Shown here in pieces: positions 18,148 through 25,416 of a stretch of DNA of 64,000 nucleotides. Where the stretch lies: NCBI GenBank assembly GCA_035555315.1, contig DATMGU010000047.1, positions 1 through 64,000 of the forward strand, written 5' to 3'. Numbering within the stretch: the first letter of the stretch is position 1; each line of letters starts with the position of its first letter. This stretch comes from DATMGU01 sp035555315 (lineage in GTDB: Bacteria; Pseudomonadota; Alphaproteobacteria; ATCC43930; CGMCC-115725). A program made the translations under genes and the position numbers. The notes beneath the pieces were generated by a model. The model was not told where the DNA came from, did no database searches, and worked only from the letters and a program-made list of their open reading frames with translations.

Positions 18148-18193
18148 TCTTTTCAAGGGCTTAGTGGCCGGAGATGGTGAACAAGACGGGAAC

Positions 18194-18236
18194 TGTTCGA
18201 CTTTTGTGCGACTAGCAGAAGTCGAACGTTCGACTT
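18194..18236. repeat. candidate integrase arm-type sites beside attL
   Basis: Three copies of a GTTCGACTT motif lie 47-89 bp inside the core: direct at 18195-18203, inverted at 18219-18227 and direct at 18228-18236. The last two abut to make an 18-bp perfect palindrome (18219-18236). A related 10-mer pair, TGTCAGACTT and its complement, sits at a matching distance inside attR; eight of ten bases agree with TGTTCGACTT here. Together they look like P and P' arm-binding sites, though a transcription terminator for the leftward operon is also possible. Confidence 0.5.
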
Positions 18237-18246
18237 TTATGTTCCG

Positions 18247-18540
18247 TCAGCGTTCCGTATGCACGATTTCCAGGGCGCCTATGGTGAAGCGTGCCAGGTC
18301 TCGATCGTAGCTGCCGGTGCCCTCAGAAATTGTCTGCCATTCGTAACCCAGCACGCTAAGGCAGGCGTTTGCCGCCTGCTGTGCAAGCTCATTGAACGGC
18401 CAGCCGAACGGTATCCTGGCATTGCGATTTTCAGCATCGCGAATCGTGCCGTCGCTCAGCCGGTAGCGGACCACGTCCTTATCCACGACGTACTGGACTT
18501 CACGGATCGTCGGTTCATCTACTCCGGCCAAAGGGTTCAT
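18247..18540 (-). CDS. small phage protein after integrase, unknown function
   Basis: This 97-residue protein is the last gene of the leftward operon; its ATG overlaps the integrase stop (ATGA). The first half is beta-rich (IREVQYVVDKDVVRYRLSDGTIRDA) with a short DGT turn, and the second half contains NELAQQAANACLSVLGYEW. I do not recognise the family. Its place beside int and attL would suit a recombination directionality factor, but it shows no clear basic helix-turn-helix, so that is only a guess. Confidence 0.6.
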   Translation of the reverse strand: MNPLAGVDEPTIREVQYVVDKDVVRYRLSDGTIRDAENRNARIPFGWPFNELAQQAANACLSVLGYEWQTISEGTGSYDRDLARFTIGALEIVHTER

Positions 18541-19757
18541 TCTTCCCCCTCGGCCGCGTCGCGGGCCATGCGTTTGTCGGTGCCGGCGTCGGCCAGCTCC
18601 TCGGTGCGGATCAGGTAGTGTTCCAGGATCGCCTCGACGGTCTTCAGGCTATGGCCGGTGATGCCGCTGATCTGCGGCACGGTGCTGCCGGCGATGGCAT
18701 GTTCGGTGACGGCCGTATGGCGCAGATGCATGAACTGCAGGTCCAGGGTCGAAAGCATCGAGCCATCTTCCTGTTCGAACCCTGGCCATTTCTCGTCCGC
18801 CGCCGCGCGCACCTTCTGGAACACCTTGCGAAAGTGATCCTCGGTCCAGGCCTGGCCGGTCGTCTCGCACAGCAGCAGCGGCATCGAGGGCGTGCCCAAG
18901 ATGCCGCGCAGGCGCTGGGCCTCCAGCTCGGCCGCCACGCGCGCGGCGACCTGGGGATTGTCGCGCACGCCGACGCGCTTGCCCGTCTTGCGCTGCTTCA
19001 CATAAAATCGGCCGTTGCGGTACTGCGCGCGCGGCCAGGCGAGGACGTCGCCCTCGCGCTGGCCCAGCCACCAATTCATCTCGATCGCCGTTCCCACGGA
19101 ATGCCAGCCCAGCTTGTCGGCCGCCTCGATCAGTAGATCCTTGGCGTCGCGCGGCCATAGCCTGCCGTTAAAGGGCTGGCTGATCATCCCGGGGCTCGCG
19201 GCGACGTTGACCGCGACCGAGCCGACTTTGACCCCATAGCCCAGCAGGATGCGCAGCATGCCGATAACCGCATTCGCCTTGCTGGGCGTCTTGGCATACA
19301 GCAGCTCGTAGAAGGCGGCGATCCGCGGCCCGGTCAGGACGCGCACGGGTGTGCCGCCTGCCCAGGCCTCGATTACTTGAAGGTTCTGGTTATAGCCGCG
19401 CTTGGTCTTCGGCGCCTTGCCCAGAAAGAACGGGCTGGCGCGGTATTTACGGATTAAGTCGGCGACGATCACTGGCGTCGTCGGGATCGGCCGTGCCGCC
19501 GGCGGCAGCACCGTCGGCACGGCGATTGGCGCGGCCGCCGTTTCCGTCGCGTCCTGGTTCAGCGGCGCGCCCTTGCGCCAGGCCTTGACGGCCTTGTTGA
19601 TGTCGTTCGCGCGCAGCACGGCCGCCTGAAAGTCATCGGGCAGCCGCTCCGGACGCCAGCCGGCGAGGCGGAGGTGCGGACCGGGCACCCAGAAATGGCG
19701 CTTCCCGCCCTGCGCCCCGGGCCGTGTCGCGAGATAGGGAACCTTGATCGTTGCCAT
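18537..19757 (-). CDS. int: phage tyrosine-recombinase integrase
   Basis: The integrase catalyses attP x attB recombination at tRNA-Lys. The 406-residue protein has a DNA-binding N-terminal half (core-binding region about 90-190) and a catalytic domain with R234 (LGQREGDVL), H344-L-R346 (HLRHTAVT), H369 (ITGHS) and nucleophile Y381 (EHYLI). The motif order and spacing are complete, so it should be active. It lies about 390 bp inside attL and reads toward it, as usual. An insert of about 25 Ala/Pro residues (71-95) separates the N-terminal module from the core-binding domain. Confidence 0.95.
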   Translation of the reverse strand: MATIKVPYLATRPGAQGGKRHFWVPGPHLRLAGWRPERLPDDFQAAVLRANDINKAVKAWRKGAPLNQDATETAAAPIAVPTVLPPAARPIPTTPVIVADLIRKYRASPFFLGKAPKTKRGYNQNLQVIEAWAGGTPVRVLTGPRIAAFYELLYAKTPSKANAVIGMLRILLGYGVKVGSVAVNVAASPGMISQPFNGRLWPRDAKDLLIEAADKLGWHSVGTAIEMNWWLGQREGDVLAWPRAQYRNGRFYVKQRKTGKRVGVRDNPQVAARVAAELEAQRLRGILGTPSMPLLLCETTGQAWTEDHFRKVFQKVRAAADEKWPGFEQEDGSMLSTLDLQFMHLRHTAVTEHAIAGSTVPQISGITGHSLKTVEAILEHYLIRTEELADAGTDKRMARDAAEGEE

Positions 19758-19778
19758 GGCGGCTATCCTGGCGGGCGG

Positions 19779-20357
19779 CTAGGTGGCGTGGGTGCGTGGT
19801 GTCGACAGTACCCTAATCAGGGCCATCTTGACGGCCTCGACCGCCATTTCTTTGTGGATCGATCCGCCCGTGCCGCCAAACGCTGATCCCCATATTTCTA
19901 TTTCGCGGACGGCCTGCTCGACAACACGCCGAGCCACGTCACCTTGCCGTTCCGCGATACGTTGTTCCATGCTCGCGACGTGGCTGGGTGCCACGGCCGC
20001 TAGAGTTGCAACCACCTCGGTCGATCCCGGCAGGACGTTGGGAAAATACGAAAACTTGATGAATTGATCGTCCAGCAAACGACGGGACAAAGCCGCCGCG
20101 GCCGTCCGCATCGCGTATATTTCCAGCCCCTCACGAACCAGATAGGTCGCCCCAAAGACGGCGGTATGCTGGAGTATTGTGACGTGCTCTTCCGACACCG
20201 CCTTGCGGGTGCATTCCGGACAGGGGTAGGTGCGGGACGAGTCTTCAAGGCGAGCCTGGCGGGCGAGGGGCTTCGTGGTGACGGGATGATAGACGAACAG
20301 GCGCACAGTGCGGGAGCCCTGGCAGATCGGGCAGGCTTCGGTCGTTTTCTCGGTCAC
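19779..20357 (-). CDS. phage protein with a zinc-ribbon-like Cys4 motif
   Basis: I chose a GTG start at 20357, preceded by GAGGAG, giving 192 aa; a longer frame to 20546 overlaps the next gene and is unlikely. The N-terminus has CPIC (residue about 9) and CPEC about 40 residues later, a plausible zinc-binding pair. The rest is helical (MEQRIAERQGDVARRVVEQAVREIEIWGSAF). The family is not recognised. It is in the leftward operon, 21 bp before the integrase. Confidence 0.6.
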   Translation of the reverse strand: MTEKTTEACPICQGSRTVRLFVYHPVTTKPLARQARLEDSSRTYPCPECTRKAVSEEHVTILQHTAVFGATYLVREGLEIYAMRTAAAALSRRLLDDQFIKFSYFPNVLPGSTEVVATLAAVAPSHVASMEQRIAERQGDVARRVVEQAVREIEIWGSAFGGTGGSIHKEMAVEAVKMALIRVLSTPRTHAT

Positions 20358-20361
20358 AGCG

Positions 20362-20565
20362 TCACTCCTCGTCCCAATACGACATGTCGACATCGGCGCA
20401 GTCTTCCGGTTCTTCCTTGCGCATACTGGGATCGCCCCAATAGTCGGCGACAGCCGCATCAGCATATTCCGCGACCTCGCGTGCGGCGGCGGGTGTCGCG
20501 TGGGAACGAGCCAGCATCCGAGCTTTAAATCGGGCGGCGAACTCATCTCGGGTGATGGTGGTCAT
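20362..20565 (-). CDS. small acidic phage protein, unknown
   Basis: This 67-residue protein has a basic N-terminal part (TRDEFAARFKARMLARS), an Ala-rich middle and a very acidic tail (KEEPEDCADVDMSYWDEE). Acidic tails of this kind occur in small phage DNA-mimic or inhibitor proteins, but nothing here proves that. The start touches the stop of the upstream gene at 20565, and the next gene's GTG follows within a few bases. Confidence 0.55.
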   Translation of the reverse strand: MTTITRDEFAARFKARMLARSHATPAAAREVAEYADAAVADYWGDPSMRKEEPEDCADVDMSYWDEE

Positions 20566-20876
20566 TAATGCGCCCCCTTAGCGTGCCGGATGATCATCAA
20601 CTCACGGGGCCGGCCGACGTAATGATCATGGGTTCCGAACGTGCCGTCGCGGCGGAGCTTGTTGCCATAGCAGCTGATCGACAGCATGGTTTCGCGCAGG
20701 CCCACGTCGATCCGCGTTAGGCGGTATTGGTACGGCGACGCATAAGGGGCGAGCGTTTCGACGGTCGCCCCAGCGATCAAGCCCCGGTGGGACAGGCCGC
20801 GTAAGGCCTCGGTGATCAGCTCATGCACCAGCTGCTTAAGCTGGTCTTCGATCTCGTTCGCGGAGAGGCCCCTCAC
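20565..20876 (-). CDS. phage protein, unknown function
   Basis: This is a 103-residue protein with an N-terminal helix (LSANEIEDQLKQLVHELITEALRGL) and a beta-rich C-terminal half (YQYRLTRIDVGLRETMLSISCYGNKLRRDGTFG). It overlaps the upstream gene by ATGA and its stop abuts the next start. No family is recognised. Position in the early leftward operon suggests a regulatory or host-takeover role at most. Confidence 0.6.
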   Translation of the reverse strand: MRGLSANEIEDQLKQLVHELITEALRGLSHRGLIAGATVETLAPYASPYQYRLTRIDVGLRETMLSISCYGNKLRRDGTFGTHDHYVGRPRELMIIRHAKGAH

Positions 20877-21178
20877 AGCACGCCCTCCACGATCCGCTGG
20901 GCATTGCGGTTCAGAATGGCGTCGTAATCCACCTCGTCCTCACCGCCGCCGGCCGGCGCCGGCGACGAGGCCGCCGGCCGGGCGATCTTGGCGTCCAGCC
21001 AGGCGTCGATCGCGCGGGGGTCCCATCGGGCGCCCGCGCGATTGCCCCAGGCCGGACGGGGGAAGCCGTCTGCGTATAGCCGGTGAAGGTGCCGATAGAG
21101 GTAGTCGAGATCGACCTGCAGCCGATCGGCCATCTCGGCACGGGTGAGCAGGCGGCGGTCGCTGTTGGCGGCGCTCAT
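20873..21178 (-). CDS. AlpA/MerR-like helix-turn-helix phage protein
   Basis: This 101-residue protein begins near an HTH of the AlpA/excisionase type: LLTRAEMADRLQVDLDYLYRHLHRLYADGFPRPAWGNRAGARWDPRAIDAWL is the usual arrangement of helix-turn-helix, wing with an R-W strand, and a helix ending in DAWL, split here over residues 10-62. The C-terminal 30 residues are low complexity. Such proteins act as excisionases or small transcription factors. The start at 21178 overlaps the ParB-like gene's stop (ATGA); a longer frame upstream is a shadow. As the best excisionase candidate it sits four genes from int. Confidence 0.65.
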   Translation of the reverse strand: MSAANSDRRLLTRAEMADRLQVDLDYLYRHLHRLYADGFPRPAWGNRAGARWDPRAIDAWLDAKIARPAASSPAPAGGGEDEVDYDAILNRNAQRIVEGVL

Positions 21179-23262
21179 GATGCCGCCTTCGCTTCCTGGC
21201 GGATGCCGGCCTCGATCATCAACGCGCCGTGGAATTCCAGTTCGGGCGGGATGTGGCGAACGTCGTTCGTCTCGGCGAACCGCAGGATGGCGGCGCGCCG
21301 TTCGGTGGCCTTCATCGTGCCGAAATCCGCCGGGGTGACCGCATCGAGCTTGCCGGCGTGATAGAGGCCGATGGTGAAGGCCAGCGTTTCCAGCTGATCC
21401 TTGCGCAGGGTGGCCAGGTACGCGTCGTCGATGCGCCACCACTCCGGCATGTTGATGTTCAGCCGTTCGGCGAGCTCGATGGTTGCGGGCTGGCTGCCCA
21501 TATGCGGGTTGTAGGCCTCGACCAGATCGTGGCAGCGGGCCGCCAGCAGGGCCGTGGTGAGCGTCTGAACCGCCGCGTCGGTCATGGTGCCTAGGGCCTT
21601 GCGGACGGTGTCCTGCGCCCCCGTGGTATTGTAGTGGTCCAGCGCGGACAGGCAGGGCTTGCCCTCGGCGAACAGCTTGCGGCCGGCGGCGTCGGCGAAG
21701 CGATCCAGGATGACCGCGATCTGGGCGCCGACGACGCGGTTTTCCTCGCCCCTGTCGTCGCTGCGCAGGCCGGCCATGGCGCCGGCGGCGGTGATCAGGG
21801 CGAGGCAGGTCAGCTCGTTCAACACGCGTGGGTTGCCCATCTCGGCAGCAAAGAACAGGGTGTCCTGCAGTGCCCGGGTCTTGGCCTGCTTGGCGTAGAT
21901 CTTGCGGCCGGTGGTGACCGCCTCGACCGGGTCGGCCTGGTCGGGCGCCAGGTCTTTGGCGGGCGTGCTGGCCTTGGTCGCGGGCGGCTTCTTGTCGAGC
22001 TTCCACAGATTGTCGTGGATGATCACCGACAGGTCGCGCTTGAGCTGGATCACCACGGCCGTCTGCGCGCCCTTGGGCTTCTGCCCTTGGGCGCGGTAGA
22101 TCATGGCCTGTTGCACGGCGTAATCGGCCGTGCTCCACCAATCGGTCTCGACCAACATGACGACGCCGGTGCCGGCGATCGCCAGTTGCTTGGTCTTTTC
22201 CTTGATCGCCTCGCGCTGCAGATAGTCGAACAGCACGCTGTCCTGAAAGATCAGCTCGCCGGACTCGTCGTCGGTCGTCGTCGGGCCGGTAAATCGGGCA
22301 AGATCGAAGATCGCCCGGCTGGCTGGGAAATTCTCTTGGCTGACCAACCGCGCCACGTGGTCGGCCGTGTGGTTCTCACCGACACGCTCCAGCAACTCCA
22401 ACTGCCGGTCCGGTGAGGCGGCGGTGAAGGCGCGCGCTTGCGCCAGGGTCAGCTCGCCGTCGCGCAGCGCCTGCTTGACCGGCTCGGCCAGCTTGTCGAC
22501 CAGGGCCAGGCGCAGCTGGACGTGGCGGACGGTCTTGCCGATCTTAGCGGCGATATCGGCGGTCGACCAGCCGGCCTCCTCTATGAGCGCCTTGAACCCC
22601 TCCGCCTCGTCGAGCGGCGGCACGTCGTGGCGTTGCAGGTTTTCGATGATGGCTATGGCCCGGTGTTCGGCATCGGTCAGGCCGCGGCGAATGACGACGG
22701 GGATCGGCCAATCGCGGGGTAGGCGGCCATCCTCGATGGCGATGCCGATCGCCCGCCAGCGCCGTTCCCCGGCGACGATGCGGTGCAGCGGATCGGCGCC
22801 CCCGGGCGGCCGCACCAGAATGGGCTGCAGCAGGTTGACGCTGACGATGCTGTTGGCCAGTTCGGCGAGGATGCCTTGGTCGAACCCGCGACGTGGGTTC
22901 ATGGGCGACGGGCCGATGGCGTCGTAAGTCAAGCTCGGCACGGCGCCGTTGGGCATCACCAGGTCGACCGCCGGCTCAGTGGTTGGTGGCCGCGCATCCA
23001 GCTCGGGCGGCGTGGCGTCGCCCAGCAGGTCGCGCACAGGGCAACCCAGCACGCGGCTGATCGCCAGGACGCTATCGAGGCCGGGCACGCCGCCGCGCTT
23101 GCGGGCGGCGCTGAGCGCGCCGTTGCCGAGGCCGGCGCCGCGTTCGATCGCCTGCATCGTCGCCGGCGGTTCGGCGGAATTTCGCACGGCGTCGAGGGCG
23201 ACGAAGAAGGCTTCGGATGGGGTCGGCTGGGTCGGCGGAACGAGTTTGGCGGCGGCGCTCAT
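21175..23262 (-). CDS. ParB/RepB/Spo0J-family DNA-binding protein
   Basis: The 695-residue protein has an XRE-like HTH at its N-terminus (about 20-75, AIERGAGLGNGALSAARKRGG), a ParB N-terminal nuclease/CTPase domain (about 120-215, with MNPRRGFDQGILAELANSI, PILVRP, IVAGERRWRA and ENLQRHD) and a ParB-type HTH (about 225-280, ADIAAKIGKTVRHVQLRLALV). A long C-terminal region (about 320-695) is not recognised. I chose the second Met (23262) because GGAG lies nine bases before it and it overlaps the small gene upstream by ATGA. No parA was found in the prophage. Its role may be DNA segregation, regulation or recombination. A scattered palindrome (see repeats) is a candidate target. Confidence 0.85.
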   Translation of the reverse strand: MSAAAKLVPPTQPTPSEAFFVALDAVRNSAEPPATMQAIERGAGLGNGALSAARKRGGVPGLDSVLAISRVLGCPVRDLLGDATPPELDARPPTTEPAVDLVMPNGAVPSLTYDAIGPSPMNPRRGFDQGILAELANSIVSVNLLQPILVRPPGGADPLHRIVAGERRWRAIGIAIEDGRLPRDWPIPVVIRRGLTDAEHRAIAIIENLQRHDVPPLDEAEGFKALIEEAGWSTADIAAKIGKTVRHVQLRLALVDKLAEPVKQALRDGELTLAQARAFTAASPDRQLELLERVGENHTADHVARLVSQENFPASRAIFDLARFTGPTTTDDESGELIFQDSVLFDYLQREAIKEKTKQLAIAGTGVVMLVETDWWSTADYAVQQAMIYRAQGQKPKGAQTAVVIQLKRDLSVIIHDNLWKLDKKPPATKASTPAKDLAPDQADPVEAVTTGRKIYAKQAKTRALQDTLFFAAEMGNPRVLNELTCLALITAAGAMAGLRSDDRGEENRVVGAQIAVILDRFADAAGRKLFAEGKPCLSALDHYNTTGAQDTVRKALGTMTDAAVQTLTTALLAARCHDLVEAYNPHMGSQPATIELAERLNINMPEWWRIDDAYLATLRKDQLETLAFTIGLYHAGKLDAVTPADFGTMKATERRAAILRFAETNDVRHIPPELEFHGALMIEAGIRQEAKAAS

Positions 23263-23351
23263 GATAGAAAGCTCCACATAATGAGGGCGGCGAAGCCCGC
23301 GAAGGACCAGATGGCGAGGCCGGCGGCGGTGGCGATGAGAAAGACCCTCAT
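23259..23351 (-). CDS. 30-residue single-pass membrane peptide
   Basis: This tiny reading frame encodes a mostly hydrophobic peptide (FLIATAAGLAIWSFAGFAAL as core), one membrane helix. It is supported by position: its ATG overlaps the stop of the gene before it, and its stop overlaps the ParB-like start, both by ATGA. Function is unknown; small phage membrane peptides may act in superinfection exclusion or lysis timing, but that is a guess. Confidence 0.5.
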   Translation of the reverse strand: MRVFLIATAAGLAIWSFAGFAALIMWSFLS

Positions 23352-23476
23352 GACCACCGCCAGGCGAACAGGCCGCAGACCACGGCGAAAATGCCGAGTT
23401 GGGCGAGCAATCCGACGACGCGCTTGGCGCGCAGCCGGCGGATCGGCGGGGGAACGCGCGTCTTGAGGGGCGTCAT
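23348..23476 (-). CDS. 42-residue small membrane protein
   Basis: The sequence has a strongly basic start (LKTRVPPPIRRLRAKR) followed by one hydrophobic helix (VVGLLAQLGIFAVVCGLFAW), predicting an anchor with the basic end in the cytoplasm. ATGA overlaps on both ends tie it into the leftward operon. No family is recognised. Confidence 0.5.
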   Translation of the reverse strand: MTPLKTRVPPPIRRLRAKRVVGLLAQLGIFAVVCGLFAWRWS

Positions 23477-23826
23477 GACGCGGCCCTTTCGGCGTAAGCC
23501 CGGCGCTGTGCCGCGCGATCGGCGCGGTGGCGGCGGATGTTGGCGAGGATCGCGTCGCGCTCCTCCGGGCTACGCCGTCGCCACTGCCAGGCGCGTGGAT
23601 TGGCGGTGTGGCGCAGGCGGGTAGGGCCGTCGCCGAGGCCGAGATACACGGTGTCGACCCATAGCCGTTCCTCGAGCGCCCGCACCGTCGCATTCGAGAT
23701 GCCGAGATCGGTCGGCATCGGCTCGAAGGCGATCGGCGCCCGGCCGAGCAAGGCCCGCTGCGCAGGCGAGAGCGGCGCGTAGGGCGCGGCCAATGGATCG
23801 AAGGGCGCCGGCTGAGCGGGGCTCAT
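23473..23826 (-). CDS. phage protein, unknown function
   Basis: The 117-residue protein has a Pro/Ala-rich N-terminus and a C-terminal basic part (SPEERDAILANIRRHRADRAAQRRAYAERAAS). The middle contains TDLGISNATVRALEERLWVDTVYLG, which could be a short helix-turn-helix-like unit. ATGA overlaps join it to both neighbours. Not recognised. Confidence 0.55.
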   Translation of the reverse strand: MSPAQPAPFDPLAAPYAPLSPAQRALLGRAPIAFEPMPTDLGISNATVRALEERLWVDTVYLGLGDGPTRLRHTANPRAWQWRRRSPEERDAILANIRRHRADRAAQRRAYAERAAS

Positions 23827-24224
23827 GATTTGGCCGCCTGGTCGGCCGCGTTCCTGGCAGCCTGGCGGTCGGCCTTATCCCCGGCGGCCTTACGGTCGAA
23901 CGCGTTGATCGCGGCGAGGATTAGCGCGCCGGCGCGTACCAGGTCGCGGCGCGGGTCCTTGGGGTTGAATTCCGCCATTTGCCATGGCCACTGATGCTTG
24001 GCTTCGTCGGCGCCGCTGGCGGACAAGGCATAGGCGCCGGCAGCGGCGGCGAGCTGCCGATAGCCGTGCAGGTCGTCGTGGTCGGTGGAGTAACCTTCGA
24101 CATCGACCTGACGATTGCGTTCATTGAGCAGCGCGGCCGATGCGCGAACGATAGAGGTTTTGTGCGCAAGAACGGCGTCGCGTGGGGAAGGTGAATGCTT
24201 CCCGAACGGAAAGCCCCCGCTCAT
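23823..24224 (-). CDS. phage protein resembling small dATP/dGTP-style early proteins, unknown
   Basis: The start at 24224 (133 aa) overlaps the upstream stop by ATGA; a longer frame beyond it is a shadow of that gene. The sequence is mainly helical with a histidine- and aspartate-containing stretch (YSTDHDDLHGYRQLAAAAGAYALSA) and WPWQMAEFNPKDPRRDLVRAGALILAAINAFDR. The second block resembles phage proteins often annotated only as hypothetical. No catalytic motif is clear. Confidence 0.55.
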   Translation of the reverse strand: MSGGFPFGKHSPSPRDAVLAHKTSIVRASAALLNERNRQVDVEGYSTDHDDLHGYRQLAAAAGAYALSASGADEAKHQWPWQMAEFNPKDPRRDLVRAGALILAAINAFDRKAAGDKADRQAARNAADQAAKS

Positions 24225-24436
24225 GACGCCACCCAGCCGGCGCCGTGGCACACAAGGCAGGTGCAGGGATTGACCAACCCCAGCATGTATTCGGTGAACG
24301 CGAACCGGCCGGCGTGAAGCCAGCGACGCCACGGAACCGGCCGTGGACCGTCGGAAACCTGACCGCACCCCTCACAAAAGGGACAGGCGCGAACGGCGTT
24401 CGTGTGCGGCAAAGTAGAAACGAGATGCAGGGACAT
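24221..24436 (-). CDS. small zinc-finger-like phage protein
   Basis: The 71-residue first gene of the leftward operon carries CPFCEGCG near residue 18 and CTCLVCHGAGW near 58. These are two CxxCxG-type knuckles like the DnaJ central zinc domain, so it probably binds zinc and nucleic acid or protein. Its start is preceded by GGAGG, and the operator palindrome lies about 30 bp upstream. Confidence 0.6.
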   Translation of the reverse strand: MSLHLVSTLPHTNAVRACPFCEGCGQVSDGPRPVPWRRWLHAGRFAFTEYMLGLVNPCTCLVCHGAGWVAS

Positions 24437-24458
24437 GTGCGCCTCCGTTGATGAACGG

Positions 24459-24517
24459 ATTATCGAATGTCAGAAATACTGACATGACGCAAGCCTAAAA
24501 AGTCACATATTCTGACA
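24459..24517 (-). promoter_or_regulatory. left operators and promoter region (two repressor-like palindromes)
   Basis: A perfect palindrome, TGTCAG-N5-CTGACA, lies at 24468-24484. A second, less perfect copy with the same 5-bp spacing (AGTCAC-N5-CTGACA) is at 24501-24517; centres are 33 bp apart, about three DNA turns, which suits cooperative binding. On the minus strand a GATAAT -10-like box (24459-24464) lies just downstream. This should be the leftward early promoter controlled by the repressor. Confidence 0.65.
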
Positions 24518-24600
24518 TTGGTCGTGACACAACGCGCAATCGGACATACCCAAACATAAAGGACGCTGTTAGGCTTTCTCTACAATTTTGGGTGGTGGTT

Positions 24601-24867
24601 ATGAGCGTGAAGAATCTTGGTATCGTGCTGGTGGCGGCACCGCTCGCGGCCTGCGCCGTTGGATGGGGGTTGCCGTATAACGTGGAGTTCGAAAACTCCA
24701 GTTCCGTCACGGTACGATACGACCCTCTGCTTGCAAGCATAGGAGAGGTTCAAAGCGTCGCGCAGGCGATCTGCGACAAATACGGTAAAGACGCCGTCCC
24801 CCTATTGGAGAGATCGGACTTCGCGGGCGTAACGAATAGCTCGTACAGGTGCGTCCCCCGCCAATAA
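24601..24867 (+). CDS. small lipoprotein in the immunity region (possible moron)
   Basis: This 88-residue protein has a lipoprotein signal with lipobox LAAC (Cys18), so it should be lipid-anchored in the envelope. The mature part is FENSSSVTVRYDPLL...AICDKYGKDAVPLLERSD...YRCVP, a compact domain found in small proteobacterial lipoproteins of unknown role. It is the only non-regulatory gene between the left operators and the repressor, reads opposite to both neighbours and looks less GC-biased. That is typical of a moron expressed in the lysogen. I chose ATG 24601 over the GTG at 24592. Confidence 0.65.
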   Translation: MSVKNLGIVLVAAPLAACAVGWGLPYNVEFENSSSVTVRYDPLLASIGEVQSVAQAICDKYGKDAVPLLERSDFAGVTNSSYRCVPRQ

Positions 24868-25023
24868 TCTACGGCGGCCAGCACTCATTAAAACGAAGAT
24901 CTGATCATTAGGGCGAGGGTATTCGGCGGTCTCGTTGAGGACGCGCCTCCGTAACTCTCAAAAAAATCGCCAAGGCGACCTGGATCAAGTATCGCCCCCC
25001 CCCTGGGGGTTGGCTTCGTGCGC

Positions 25024-25332
25024 CTACGCTTCTTTTCCAACCTTGGAAAAGTCGGATAGTAGCGCCGGAATTTTTGTTGCCAGAGAATGCCTTAATCCTG
25101 ACGGGTCACCCACGATGATCCAGTCCAGGGTGACGCCATAGCGCTCGCGCAATCTGGCTAGGGCCAGCATATTGGGCAGGTTTCTGGCGGCTTCCCAATT
25201 CGCCCAAGCCGTGCGTTCCACACCGACGCTTGTGGCCATCTCCTGCTGTGTAAAACCGAGAGCCTCACGGGTCGCGGTCAACCGCGCCGCGATTTCCCGT
25301 TCCTGCTGGGTTGGTACTGTCTTTGGTGCCAT
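25024..25332 (-). CDS. CI-like phage repressor (XRE-family HTH)
   Basis: The 102-residue protein has a complete HTH_3 domain: EIAARLTATREALGFTQQEMATSVGVERTAWANWEAARNLP spans helices 1-4, with recognition helix near RTAWANWE. The tail (LRERYGVTLDWIIVGDPSGL) is the common ending of small XRE repressors. It has no autocleavage domain, so induction may not follow the classical RecA route. Start taken as the ATG at 25332; a Met seven codons earlier would put an operator inside the gene. Operators overlap its start. Confidence 0.85.
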   Translation of the reverse strand: MAPKTVPTQQEREIAARLTATREALGFTQQEMATSVGVERTAWANWEAARNLPNMLALARLRERYGVTLDWIIVGDPSGLRHSLATKIPALLSDFSKVGKEA

Positions 25333-25406
25333 GTTCACATTATCTGACACCATATCTGGTGGTGCACGTCACTTTTACCCATTGCATAAAGACACAAAAT
25401 CTGACA
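25333..25406. promoter_or_regulatory. right operators between repressor and Cro-like gene
   Basis: Two operator-like sites share the left operators' half-site and 5-bp spacing: GTTCAC-N5-CTGACA at 25333-25349, abutting the repressor ATG, and AGACAC-N5-CTGACA at 25390-25406, eleven bases before the Cro-like ATG. The conserved half is always CTGACA on the right. Their placement suits repression of the rightward promoter and autoregulation. Confidence 0.6.
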
Positions 25407-25416
25407 AATCGATCGG

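Noticed and set aside
18181..18240. Transcription terminator beside attL
   Set aside because: Stems lack a clear T-run on the strand of the integrase operon, and the match with the attR motif favours arm sites, although termination is not excluded.
20362..20565. Small acidic protein as anti-CRISPR or DNA mimic
   Set aside because: Acidity alone is too weak, and no associated Aca-type gene pattern was clear.
23259..23693. Long frame opposing the ParB start with basic composition
   Set aside because: It is the shadow of two real neighbours; only the last 30 codons are supported by coupling.
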